From positions 5,620,460 to 5,684,459 of the forward strand of contig NC_087083.1 in NCBI RefSeq assembly GCF_026151205.1: a DNA stretch of 64,000 bases, given 5' to 3'. Under the pieces are notes generated by a model. That model was not told the DNA's origin. It did not search any database and saw only the letters and a program-made list of their open reading frames with translations. The number at the start of each line of letters is the position of its first letter. The stretch's first letter is position 1. Shown piece after piece: positions 53,729 through 63,880 of this stretch. Source of the stretch: Bolinopsis microptera (lineage: Eukaryota; Ctenophora; Tentaculata; Lobata; Bolinopsidae). A program made the position numbers and the translations under genes.

Positions 53729-54641
53729 CTGGAATAATTCCCCGTTGCTGATGTAACCATCTTGGTCGATATCATATACTTTAAATGCAACTGAAATAAA
53801 AATCCAATAATTCCGTCTGCCTCAAATTATTTAAAGGCTAAATTAAATGATATCAAAATTTAAAATATATCAAATTAATTGTCCCATATGGACACCTGGT
53901 GACTCAGCAACACATATTGTATTAGACTATATTGACTTATGTAACACATTAGCTGTAACCTGATATACGCTGTACTTCATGAAAACCACAACTTCAAGCT
54001 AGTAATATATAGCAAAGTGTTGCTCCGTGAAGTTGCCATCAGCTTTACAACAACGACCAATTAAATGTGTGAACAGATATCATGTGAAGTGTGCACATGT
54101 TAGAGGCTGATGTTATCTGACAACGGTGAGGCTAAAAGAGAGAAAACTTACATTTAAGCTTTGATTCCTTATCTGCACCCTTCACTGTAAATTGAGATAA
54201 ACCTTGGACAAATTCTGAAAGAAGAAATAAACATTAGGGATAACATGATCAGTTGAAAAAAATTGAAAGTTTGAAAATCATACCACACACAATTTCGAAT
54301 AAATTAACATTATTAGGTATTTAGCGAAATTATGAACAACCCCACTTAACAGAGCAAAGAATAAAAAGTAAAGTATTTGATAACTGTAATTAAACAACTT
54401 ATTTAACAGTATTATCATGATCATATTTACCTTTAAAATCGATTTCACCATTACGATCAGTATCAAACAAGTCAATGACTCTGCGTACTAGCGGGTTCTG
54501 CTGCAATTCAGGTAGGGACATAAACTCCTCAATAGATATCGTGCCGTTCTTATCAATATCTAGCTTCTTAAAACGCTTTCCTAACCGTCTCAACTCTTCT
54601 TCACTGACTGTGATATCATAGATTGTGTCAAGGTATGATGC
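53729..54641 (-). CDS. Calcineurin subunit B, three exons covering EF-hands 1-3 (partial)
   Basis: Regulatory Ca2+-binding subunit of the Ser/Thr phosphatase calcineurin (PP2B). Exons on the minus strand are 54641-54431 (phase 0 to 1), 54214-54152 (1 to 1) and 53790-53729 (1 to 0), all with good GT-AG sites. The joined 112 codons start [20 protein letters not shown], where the family has ASYPLEM; then [12 protein letters not shown] and [13 protein letters not shown] are nearly identical to other animals. EF loops: [26 protein letters not shown] and [13 protein letters not shown]. The last exon stops at LFQ, where the family continues with VLKMMVG and a fourth EF-hand. Neither that exon nor the first one (expected MGNE, myristoylated) was found. 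Introns are about 216 and 361 bp. Recognition is firm, the model is incomplete. Confidence 0.9.
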
Positions 54642-54890
54642 CTGAAGCTACAATTTAATACAGATAAAACTGAAAAAGCAACAATAATTTGTAGCTAATT
54701 CTGATCTTCCTTGTAGTATGTACTCTCATATCATTATTGAAATATATTTCATGATACTTTAAGTTTAAGACAGCATATTGTGATTGACTAAACCATTATG
54801 TAATGCACCCAGTGACATAAATTTAAAAAGGGACTAGGAATCCAGTCTGGAAAGAAAAAACGGCTACCATATATTTTTAAAACGACTACC
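54642..54890. other. Presumed intron sequence upstream of the first visible calcineurin B exon
   Basis: AT-rich; nothing recognised. Confidence 0.4.
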
Positions 54891-55105
54891 ATAAATTTTT
54901 CGGCCGCTCCGCGGCCGGATAACGATTTCATTTTACTTTGCTAGTTATATTACAGAGGTTTAGTTATTCATTAGTATAGTTATTAATTCATTAGTATAGT
55001 TATTCATAATTGCCAAAAGATTGTGAAAAATTCCTTTCCGGGTCTCGAACTCGCGATCTGCTAATGTAGTACCGACGGTTTAACCGACTAGGCTACGATT
55101 CCATG
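54890..55105 (-). mobile_element. tRNA-derived SINE (minus strand)
   Basis: On the minus strand 55102-55037 has an A box (TAGCCTAGTCGG) and a B box (GAGTTCGAGACCC) at tRNA spacing with a plausible D-arm (GTCGGTTAAACCGTCGG). The 5' GGAATCG cannot pair with what follows the B box, so it is not a working tRNA. The body may run on toward lower coordinates through a TTAATAACTATACTAATGAA repeat and a GGCCGCGGAGCGGCCG hairpin. The 3' end is uncertain. Confidence 0.65.
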
Positions 55106-56024
55106 TACTCTTTTGTAATATTTACATATAGATCTTCGCGCGTTCCTGCAACTACCATACTACCATACTACCAAACAGTCCATACTACCATACTGGTAGT
55201 AGGAAAATCTTGGATCCTGACAGGAATATCTTGGATTATTTGGTAACACGCAAGTTAAGCGCAAGAACTAGGAATCTGCTGGGAATCTGGCATTTGCGCT
55301 TGATTCGAACATCTTCTCGGATAAATATAGAATTAAAGTACAGTGCGCGGCGTTACAGTGTGTAACAACCGAGAGCGACTATTTTAAAGTTGATTTAATA
55401 ATTTTGTTGACAAAAATTAGTCGGCGTGGCTATGGAAATTAATATGGCTAGGAATTAGATTCTTAGATTCCTCACTTTATGTCACTGGGGTAATGCAGTA
55501 AGAATAAAAAACAGTTATTGTTAAAGATTATATGATAATATATCTCACACTGAGTAGTCAAGGCAAGGTTTTGAGGTAATGAGTGTTCGTTTCCCTGAAT
55601 AGACAAAATTGGACAATTTGTTCACAATTTAGGATTTAAATAAATACTATTGGTCAATAAATTTGCAGTACCTGCCACAAGAAAATAACATATACTATCT
55701 ATTTCATAAATTCAAAAAGTCTGAAGCATTTGAACAAAATCATGATTGAAAGTTAATCAAAAGATCAATAAGAAATCAACCAATAGGCTTTAGATATATT
55801 TACCATTATTCCTGACAATACAGTTTACCTAGTTGGAGATTGAAATTTATTCCAGGTTATATTGTATTTTTCTTATAGTTAGATAATAACACCTATTATA
55901 ACAGACTGATTATAGTGATATCAATTAAAGAAATTTTGGTAAGAAATTTGATAAAAATGAATTAGTATTATAATGTTTCTAAAATTCAATTCACATCAAA
56001 TTATTGTTTACCAACATCATAAAG
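55106..56024. other. Non-coding region with short CTACCATA repeats
   Basis: ACTACCATACTACCATACTA microrepeat near 55148-55200; the rest is AT-rich without exon signals. Confidence 0.5.
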
Positions 56025-56105
56025 CGTATATTATTGCCCACGTTAAGGGGCCTGTTAATAATTTATTAAATTATTAGCTATTTTAGATTTAATAATAATA
56101 CCAAC
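56025..56105 (-). repeat. Inverted copy of the 37211-37297 repeat
   Basis: Nearly identical to 37211-37297 on the opposite strand, over about 80 bp including TTGCCCACGTTAAGGGGCCT. Confidence 0.85.
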
Positions 56106-56235
56106 ATTACTGGAGACAAGGCTTCTGACACAAACTTAATTATCTCAGTCTACAGGAAACTTGGGTTTTGTAACCTTTAAATGACACAGTTCTTTAAAGT
56201 TTGCCAGTACATTATGTATTCTGGGTCTTATAACA

Positions 56236-56545
56236 CAGCAAGACTTTTGAAACACCCTGTACTACTCAATCGAGGATTCTGTGGCCATAATTTGAAAATG
56301 GCGCAAAACGGATTTGAAGTTATCAAGCAATATTTTTATCTTGTTAGCGAAATTGATTGAGTAATCATGTGATAGTTTGCTACAAGACCCTAATTGGGCT
56401 TTCTGCATGATTCCCATAGTGCTGATCTAGTGTCAACCCAATCACCTGGTCCCACATGATGAACAAACCCATTACGCTTGGTATTTTGGTCAACTGAACA
56501 TATAGAGTTCCAATTTTTCTATATTCCGTAAAACACTGCCAAATG
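56236..56545. repeat. Dispersed repeat related to 63314-63880
   Basis: Contains GACTTTTGAAACACCCTGTA, the inverse of a CAGGGTG-type transposon end, then blocks shared with 63.4-63.8 kb in the same order: TCGAGGATTC, AATTTGAAAAT, CAAAACGGAT, GTTATCAA, ATTGGGC, AATCACCTG. Confidence 0.65.
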
Positions 56546-56570
56546 GGGTGGGGGGGGGGGGGGGGGGGGG
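56545..56570 (+). repeat. Poly-G tract
   Basis: GGGGTG followed by at least 20 G. Confidence 0.9.
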
Positions 56571-56751
56571 CGGGATCCATCTTAGGGGGCACCAAATCAT
56601 CGTTTGAATATGGGACAACTAGCAAAACTGTGTGTTATGCTCTAGAAACACACTTTTTTACAGATTTTACAAGATATATATTCTCTAAAATCATCTAATT
56701 TGTTCAATTTTAGGGAGAGGCACCCTAAGGGGAGGGGGCGCCAACAGGCTA

Positions 56752-56770
56752 GGGGGGGGGGGGGGGGGGG
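56752..56770 (+). repeat. Poly-G tract (19 G)
   Basis: Pure G run 180 bp after the previous tract. Confidence 0.95.
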
Positions 56771-57518
56771 CAACAGGCAACGTTACGTCACTGCACCAGT
56801 GAGAAATTCACTTGGGTGTTCCATTTTTTATCCAAACTACAGATGCTTGACTGACACATCTGGTTAACCACAGTGACTGCTATTTCAGTCTGCTTCACCC
56901 TTGTTTTTGGACTAGCAATAACATTATGATAATATAAATGTAATTCCTATCTTTAGGCTACAAGTATTTTAATAACAAATAGCATGATAGATCTGTAATA
57001 AGTATAATCAATAATATAAAAATAAACTAATAATTTTCCCCATAACAATTTGAAGACGATTCCTAGTAAACAGTGTCAAGCACTGGTCGTCCGGCCTACT
57101 AGGGACTTTCCATTTATTAGTGGGTAAAAAACCATAGTTTTTATTATTAAATACTTTTCAAATTTTACAGAGTACAGCAATAGATGAATATAAAATAGAA
57201 TCGTTCAAAATATCGCCCCCATCTGTAAAATATGATGGGCACCCAAACACAGTAAACACATAGTGAACTATGTCCGCAGTAACTTGGACCCATTACATCA
57301 AATCAATCTAAATCCAAAAATTTATGAAAAACTATTTAATAACAAACAAATCCATGGTGAATAACTGTGGATATATAGTCAAAATTGGTATTTCAATACG
57401 TAAAATTCCAGATACATTAGATACAGGTCTGATATGGTCATTAATGTGTGAGAAGGTGTGCGGGTGAAGTGTGATATGATGTTGAAAGTATAGGAAGGTA
57501 GATAAAAGAATTAATAAA
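56771..57518. other. Non-coding region, no gene recognised
   Basis: AT-rich; nothing beyond short ORFs before the 3' tail of the LINE. Confidence 0.5.
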
Positions 57519-57742
57519 ACAAAAATAATAATAATAATAATAATAATTTAAACTTATAGATTATAGTGGCACAACAACTTAAAATGCACAGGTGTGCCAC
57601 GAAAACAAGTCAGGATACAAGAAAACCTGAAAAGCAATCCACATTTAGGTTCCAAACCATAGAAAATTGTAAAGACTTGATACACTAAATTACAAGGTTA
57701 AGGGTATGCACTTAACAGTAGAAACGTTGAAAAAGTAGTAAA

Positions 57743-60568
57743 TTAATTAATATCAAAAGCACGTTTAAAAAGAAACGTTTTCAGATACACTTTAAAAGAT
57801 TCCAGTGACATGCAATTCTTAATTTCAAGAGGCAGCTCATTCCATAATTTAGGGCCAACCTTCTGAAACGATCTTTCTCCATACTGTGAATATACTCTTG
57901 GTTCAGTCAAATAGATAAGATGATTATAATTGGCATATTTAAACATATCACTTAAATAATCTGGTCCCATACCATTAAGACATTTATAGACAAGAAGCAA
58001 TAACTTATATTGAATTCTGTAACTAATAGGCAGCCAATGAAGGTCTTTCAGAGTGTCTCCTAGATGATCATATTTATATAGTCCTACTATAGCTTTAGCA
58101 GCTGCATTCTGAACGAGTTGGAGTTGGTGGATGAGGTTGTCACTAATTCCATAATAAAGAGCATTGCAGTAGTCCAATTTGCAGACAATGATGCTGTTAA
58201 TTATAAGCTTGAGCTGAGCTTTACTAAAGAGATATTTTCTCCTTATTACATTCCTAAGGAGTCTGAAACAATGCTTTTTGAGGGACATGATTTGAGGCTC
58301 AAAAGTAAGATGATGGTCAATTTGAACACCAAGGTTCTTTGTTGTGCTGACAAATCTGATACAGGTATCATTTGATAGCTTAACTCCCCCTATACTGACC
58401 TGGTTTAGAACTTGAGGTGAGGCGATGATAAGTATTTGTGTTTTTCCAGGATTAAGTTGAAGGCAATATTCAACCATCCAGCGCTGTATGGTCCTAGCGC
58501 AATTCACAATTTGGATGCCCAGAACATTTACCTGATCACAAGGTTTGAAAGTTTTATATACCTGGTGGTCATCTGCATATCCTTGCACATTGAATCCAGT
58601 TTTCTCGATGGTCCTATACAGAGATCTGATGTATATGTTGAATAGCACCGGTCCTAACACAGAACCTTGAGGTACACCAAATTCTAGAATGATCGTATCA
58701 CTAGTAGAAGAGCCTATTCTGGTTCTTTGAGTGCGGCCTACCAGGAAACTCTTGAACCATTTAAGAGCAGTACCTCCGATATGGATCTCTTCAGAAAGAA
58801 TTTTGAGTAATTTTCTGTGTTCCACTGTGTCAAAGGCTGCAGATAAATCGAGCATCATGAGAACAGTGGAGGATTTGCTATCACATGCCAGCAGTAGGTC
58901 ATTTGTTACTTTTAACAAGATGGTCTCAGTAGAATGGAACTTCTTATAGGCAGATTGCTGTGGAACATTGAGATCATTTTTAGCCAGATGTTCATTTAAC
59001 CTTTTCAGCACAACTCTCTCAATGAGTTTACCCAGAAAAGAGAGGTTAGATATAGGTCGATAGCTCTTGAAGTCATTTGGATCAAGTTTGTGGTCCTTGA
59101 TGGTAGGAATAATGTCAGCAGTCTTCAAACCGTCGAATGTGCCCTTAGCTAGAGACTGGTTCACCAGTTTGCACAAGACAGGAATGAAACTTGTGATATT
59201 GTCTTTGAGGACAGTTGTTGGAAGAAAATCAGATGGTGCACACTTGATTCCACTTTCTTTGATTATTTCAGACAGCTCATCCTCTGTGCATGGTTCGAAT
59301 TCATATAACTGACCTTCACAGTTGGAATTGTTCTGTTGATTCATAATGTGTTTATCAACATCAAAATCTTCTATGCTGGGGAAATCTTTCCTAATGTTCT
59401 TGATCTTTTCATTGAAATAGTGATTAAAATCACTGCAAAGTTTTGAAACATCTTCTGATTCTGGGAGAGGAGTATTCTGATGTCTGTCAAGCTCACGATT
59501 GACAATGCTATATATAGCTTTAACATCATGTTGATTTTTGTCAAGTAAACCTTTATAATACTGTTGTTTTTTAAGATTAGCCATGTTTGTTGTTTCATCT
59601 CGGATCTCTTCAAAGAGTATCCTGTTCTCCTCACTTTTATGTTTAGTTCTCTCGGCTTTCCTTCTAAGTTTCCTTTGATCTTTGTACTCAGAATCAAACC
59701 AGGGAGCATGGGGAACAAAGCTTATAGTCTTTTGGACCAAAGGTGCATGTTCATCGAGGACACTACCAATGCATTGGAAAAATTGTTCACAAGATTCAAC
59801 AAAGCAGTCTGCCAATTCATAGTCAGAGGAACACATCAGTAAATCAATCGCCAACTGATCACAATCCACGGTTTTAAGCTGTCTAGTATTGGTTGTTTTA
59901 GGAGCTTTGAGGTTAGTTTGAAACTTCTTGGTGGCAAATATGATGGGGAAGTGATCACTCAGGGTACAGTTTTTCAGGATTTCAATTGTAGACGTTTCAA
60001 TCAAGTTACTCTGGTCAAAGAGCAGGTCAATAGTTCCTCCACTCATGTGGGTCGGATTTTCAATAAGTTGCTTGAAACCATAAGATGAGGTGGTCTGCAG
60101 CAGTTCAGTTGAGTTTACAGTAATTGACTCTGTGTGAATATTGAAATCTCCTCCAATTATTATATAGTCACTTTTCAGACTTGCAGAACCCAATAAGTCA
60201 TCAAGTTCCTCAAAGAACTTCTTTGAGACAGGGCCAGTTCGATAGATGCATAGGACAAGGATCTTCATGTCAGGAGTGCACTTTATAGATCCAGCGATGA
60301 ATTCAAAGGTTGTCAGGTTCGGAACTTTCAAATTAACAACAGAGAAATGTAATGCCATGTTGTAAATCAGAGCAGTGCCACCACCTCTGTTGTTTGCTCT
60401 GAAATCATGAACAATACTGTAGCCATATGATTTTATAACTGCTGTTGTAGTATTGGCTTGGTCAGATAACCATGTTTCAGTTACAATAGCAACGTCTACA
60501 TCATGATCTTGAAGTAAGCACATAATGTCGTCACACTTATTATTAAGACTTCTAGCATTCCAGATCAT
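57743..60568 (-). CDS. LINE ORF2: AP-like endonuclease plus reverse transcriptase
   Basis: Nicks the target DNA and reverse-transcribes the element RNA. Counting from the upstream TTG at 60586 (947 codons): endonuclease/exonuclease/phosphatase domain 6-220 with ETW (37-39), GGDFNIH (145-151) and SDHFP (210-214); reverse transcriptase about 480-760 with FKSYRPISNLSFLGK, MLDLSAAFDTVEH, FGVPQGSVLGPVLF (636-649) and YADD (670-673); C-terminal domain ending WNELPLEIKN...FKVYLKTFLF. All catalytic motifs are present and the frame is unbroken. The first ATG is at 60568, right at the start of the endonuclease (MIWNARSLNNK). The frame stays open upstream into ORF1, so translation may depend on re-initiation or frameshifting after ORF1. 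Confidence 0.93.
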   Translation of the reverse strand: MIWNARSLNNKCDDIMCLLQDHDVDVAIVTETWLSDQANTTTAVIKSYGYSIVHDFRANNRGGGTALIYNMALHFSVVNLKVPNLTTFEFIAGSIKCTPDMKILVLCIYRTGPVSKKFFEELDDLLGSASLKSDYIIIGGDFNIHTESITVNSTELLQTTSSYGFKQLIENPTHMSGGTIDLLFDQSNLIETSTIEILKNCTLSDHFPIIFATKKFQTNLKAPKTTNTRQLKTVDCDQLAIDLLMCSSDYELADCFVESCEQFFQCIGSVLDEHAPLVQKTISFVPHAPWFDSEYKDQRKLRRKAERTKHKSEENRILFEEIRDETTNMANLKKQQYYKGLLDKNQHDVKAIYSIVNRELDRHQNTPLPESEDVSKLCSDFNHYFNEKIKNIRKDFPSIEDFDVDKHIMNQQNNSNCEGQLYEFEPCTEDELSEIIKESGIKCAPSDFLPTTVLKDNITSFIPVLCKLVNQSLAKGTFDGLKTADIIPTIKDHKLDPNDFKSYRPISNLSFLGKLIERVVLKRLNEHLAKNDLNVPQQSAYKKFHSTETILLKVTNDLLLACDSKSSTVLMMLDLSAAFDTVEHRKLLKILSEEIHIGGTALKWFKSFLVGRTQRTRIGSSTSDTIILEFGVPQGSVLGPVLFNIYIRSLYRTIEKTGFNVQGYADDHQVYKTFKPCDQVNVLGIQIVNCARTIQRWMVEYCLQLNPGKTQILIIASPQVLNQVSIGGVKLSNDTCIRFVSTTKNLGVQIDHHLTFEPQIMSLKKHCFRLLRNVIRRKYLFSKAQLKLIINSIIVCKLDYCNALYYGISDNLIHQLQLVQNAAAKAIVGLYKYDHLGDTLKDLHWLPISYRIQYKLLLLVYKCLNGMGPDYLSDMFKYANYNHLIYLTEPRVYSQYGERSFQKVGPKLWNELPLEIKNCMSLESFKVYLKTFLFKRAFDIN

Positions 60569-60606
60569 ATATCGAAGTTGATGCAATTTCTTTGGTTTGG
60601 AGGAAA

Positions 60607-62010
60607 CTAGTTTTTTGAATAATAAGATAGGGAGGCTTTAAGTTTCTCTTGCTGAACCCGGTAAGAAGGACACTCAGTAGAAAATGCAGCATGTTTACAT
60701 AAATCATCAGGTGAGCCAGACTTTTTGCAGTTGATACAACAGTATGTGGGCATTAGATCATTTTTCTCCTCTGAATTGTTGTCCTTATTATCACATTGTT
60801 GAGTTTCATGTCCAGGGGCGGCGCAGAAACCACAATACACTTCGTTTTTACAAGTCTTAGAATAGTGACCAAAGCCTTGACACTTGTTACATCTCTTTAT
60901 GTAAAGTTGGTCATACACTTGGCAAGACAGTAAACCGAAGAACAACCTGTTATTATTATCTCGTATAGCAATTCTAATATTATCACTCAACCTTATGATG
61001 GCTTGTTTGATATTTTGGTTTGCACGGAGAGGTTTCACAGACAGAACATCAAACAGTGAAGAGTCTGCTTTGAGGCAGTGAGAAATGTAAGGATTTTGCT
61101 TCAGGATGGTGTTCCTTATCTCTTCTTTGTGATCTCTACTAAAATCCTTAGGTAGACCAACAACTGAGATAGTGGGATATCTTTGCTTTGGTTCTTTCAG
61201 TTGATTAGCAGCTATACCTGATGATATCAGCTCTGTCTTCAGATTATCTCGTGAAGCTTGGGTTGGTAATATGAGTACTTGATCACCATTACTATCAACA
61301 TATTGCTTATGAACCTGGATTCCATTATCAACCACTGTCTTTTCTAGATCTTTACATGGAACATTAGCACCTTTTGTAACAACCAGCAAGGATTTTGTTC
61401 TTATTTCATCGAGCCACACGTTCTCACCCTGATCAGTAGCTGGTTTCAAGGTACACTGTGCTTTGGCTGTCGAGATGAGATTATCAACAGGGGAATGGTT
61501 AATAGATTTCCCAGCAATTACATTCTCCAATAATTTCTTAATCTCTGTGACATCACTAGCTAAGTGTGTTACTCTGTTGTCAAGTACCTGAACATGATCA
61601 TTAGTTGTGCTAGTCTGCTTCACTTGATGATGTGTAAAGCAAGGATCACACATAAAGAGAAAGTTTCCCATATGTTGTTCTTTACTTTTGTTCGAACTGT
61701 TTTGTACAAAAGCTGTGTAGAAAGACTTGGTACAGGGATTATTGGGCATTGACTTAGACTTGGGCCTAGCACTATTTGAGTCATTTGAAACAGGAGCCAC
61801 ACAGAGGGCATGAAACAACTTTTTACAATTGATACAACATACCGTTTCATCTTTAACTTGGGCTTTTTCAACTGCACAGTTTGAACAAGTGCCATTTTCC
61901 TCAAGCTGTCGAGGATCTTTTAATACATTGTCATTATCCTGTAATGGTACATAATTCGAAGACACCGACCCGGCCACTTTAATTTCCATATGATCTATCT
62001 TTGGGGGCAT
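60607..62010 (-). CDS. LINE ORF1: PHD-like zinc finger and CCHC zinc-knuckle protein
   Basis: Presumed RNA-binding chaperone of the LINE particle. 467 codons from ATG 62010 (a GTG lies one codon before). Cys/His cluster 42-124 (CSNC ... CCINC ... HALC ... CDPC) looks like a PHD/esterase-type zinc finger known from CR1-group ORF1 proteins. A predicted coiled-coil stretch follows (about 140-165, VTHLASDVTEIKKLLENV), then an RRM-like middle region (about 280-355) and zinc knuckles CNKCQGFGHYSKTC (374-387) and CGFCAAPGHETQQC (393-406), plus a third Cys-rich motif near the end. It ends 38 bp before the ORF2 ATG. Confidence 0.88.
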   Translation of the reverse strand: MPPKIDHMEIKVAGSVSSNYVPLQDNDNVLKDPRQLEENGTCSNCAVEKAQVKDETVCCINCKKLFHALCVAPVSNDSNSARPKSKSMPNNPCTKSFYTAFVQNSSNKSKEQHMGNFLFMCDPCFTHHQVKQTSTTNDHVQVLDNRVTHLASDVTEIKKLLENVIAGKSINHSPVDNLISTAKAQCTLKPATDQGENVWLDEIRTKSLLVVTKGANVPCKDLEKTVVDNGIQVHKQYVDSNGDQVLILPTQASRDNLKTELISSGIAANQLKEPKQRYPTISVVGLPKDFSRDHKEEIRNTILKQNPYISHCLKADSSLFDVLSVKPLRANQNIKQAIIRLSDNIRIAIRDNNNRLFFGLLSCQVYDQLYIKRCNKCQGFGHYSKTCKNEVYCGFCAAPGHETQQCDNKDNNSEEKNDLMPTYCCINCKKSGSPDDLCKHAAFSTECPSYRVQQEKLKASLSYYSKN

Positions 62011-62173
62011 CACAAGAAGATCCTGTTGGGGAGCAGGTCTTAAACTGTAGTCACGGGGGTAGTGACAAAATTTGAGTAAGTGGCAGTTTAGGGGTCCTCA
62101 AATTATTTGTTATATAGTAGTGTTGAAAGTATTAAAACTTTAAAACCATAATAATATGGGGAGCAAAGAGACT

Positions 62174-63196
62174 AGGCTAGGCTGTTGTTTCACTGTCCAA
62201 CAAACATTTCCATAGATACTTAGTGACCTCAGCTTTGAAAAGACTAGTAGACACAATCTGTCTTACCTGTAAAGGGAGTCCATTCCACAGTATATGAGTT
62301 GTGTAGAAAAATTATTTTGCCAGTGGGCTATTTGAGGTACATAAGGTGTGTGAATTCTGACTTAACTTAGGTAAAATTGATGACACAATAGACTGACTGT
62401 CGAGGTGGCAACGTCTTAGTCGAGAAGTCCCCTGATATAAAGAGAGATAGTGAGGCAGCGATACAGGAATTAAATTGTTCAGAACTTTATGGAAAAAAAT
62501 AAGATCATTCAAGTCAAACTTTTGAGACAAAGGGAGAATGACGACAAGGTTGCACTTTTTGACATATTGCTCAGGTGGATAACTGCGGCCCTCTTCAGAC
62601 AGAATCCATTTAATAGCTCTCTTTTGGAGACTTTCTAATTTATCACTAAGTGATTTATTACAAGGGCGCCAGATTATGGAGCAATTTTCGAATTGGCTAC
62701 GAACCAGGGAGAGGTAAAGCGCCCAGCGACGTTTCTGATCAATGACAATATGGCCATTTCTTCTGACCATACCAAGTTGTTGGCAGGCCTTAGTATAAAT
62801 TCTGTCGCTCTGACTATTCCAACTTAGCTTAGGAGTAACATCGACTCCAAGATCTTTTTCTAACTCTACATACACATGAGGAGAGCCATCAAGATTATAT
62901 GCGAATGGAGGAGATAAAGATGGTTTTACTGAAACAATAAGCACTTTACATTTTGCTGGATGGAATCGCATTTTGTTTCTTAGTGCCCAGTCAGAGAGAT
63001 AGTCTATACCCATTTGCAAATTAGTATTATCAGAAGATGAATGTATTTTACGCCAGATTTTTGTATCATCGGCATACAAAGGCCAAGAGGAATATCATTG
63101 ATAAACAATACAAAAAGTAAAGGACCAAGGATAGTATCAGTATTATCCGAAAGGCCAAGAGGAATATCATTGATAAACAATACAAAAAGTAAAGGG
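62174..63196 (-). pseudogene. Broken 5'-truncated LINE reverse transcriptase fragment (second family)
   Basis: Minus strand. It starts within the RT domain (LGPLLFVLFINDIPLG) just before the catalytic YADDT; a 70-bp tandem duplication (63081-63123 and 63151-63193) and a frameshift lie between them. From 63079 the frame is open for 255 codons (YADDTKIWRK ... WRPCNKSLSDKLESLQKRAI), stops at TAA 62312, and the same frame goes on after it: LWNGLPLQVRQIVSTSLFK and KYLWKCLLDSETTA, ending with TAG. The stop is therefore a point mutation. The sequence differs clearly from the LINE at 57.5-62 kb. Confidence 0.85.
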
Positions 63197-63313
63197 ATAT
63201 TGGTCTATAGTTAAATTTATAATTTTAAAATGGGATGGTTTGCCTTTATATAACGATGAAAATATTCTTTTCGGTTTCATTAATTGTACTTCATATATAT
63301 ATTTATATATATA

Positions 63314-63880
63314 CAGGGTGGGCCAAAAGTCAGTACCCATACGTTGGCCTTAATAGCTCCGCCGTGTTTTATATTTGAGAGCTGTTGCTCTGCAGATGGC
63401 ATACTGTACTTACTGGTTCGAGGATTCCGTCGTCAAAATTTGAAAATTCGAATATTTTAGACCACGCCCATTCAATATTAAAACACCTATATTGTTTTCT
63501 CTGAACATGCTGAACGCCTAATTTTTTCAGAGACGGTAGATTATCAAATGTTGCATATGATCTGAAAACATGAGGCAAAACGGATTAGAAATGACGAAGT
63601 TATCAACCATTTTCTGTATCTCGTTAACAATATTGACTGGGTGATTATGTGACACCGTGACACGACACCTTAATTGGGCACCCTTAACAATTCCCATAAT
63701 GTTTAACGGGGTAGTTAACGGGGGCACCTTATCACGTGATTAGGTAAACCAATCACCTGATCACATGTTATGAATAAACTCGTTATGCTTCATATCTCGG
63801 TCATCTGAGAAGCTACAGTTCTAATTCTTTCAGGACAAACGTAACTCGAATGGCCAAACACAATTCAATAACATTTAGCT
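63314..63880 (+). repeat. Dispersed repeat with CAGGGTGGGCCAAAAGT end (mariner-like, non-autonomous)
   Basis: Begins TATACAGGGTGGGCCAAAAG after an AT repeat. It shares ordered blocks with 56.24-56.55 kb and its first 45 bp with 17396-17440. No transposase ORF. Assignment to a mariner-like family rests only on the end sequence. Confidence 0.6.

Larger units (their letters stand above)
57519..62060 (-). mobile_element. Full-length two-ORF LINE (CR1/L2-like), minus strand
   Basis: ORF1 (62010-60607) and ORF2 (60568-57743) are both open and in the canonical order, followed by about 200 bp of 3' UTR ending in an (ATT)n tail at 57521-57546 (minus-strand sense). A microsatellite-like tail rather than poly-A is usual in CR1/L2 elements. 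The 5' end is set loosely at about 62060. Two intact ORFs make this a candidate for recent or current activity. Confidence 0.8.

Noticed and set aside
55037-55102. Functional tRNA gene
   Set aside because: A and B boxes are present but the acceptor stem does not pair; a SINE head explains it better.
58118-59842. Several plus-strand ORFs of 70-92 codons
   Set aside because: Antisense shadows of LINE ORF2.
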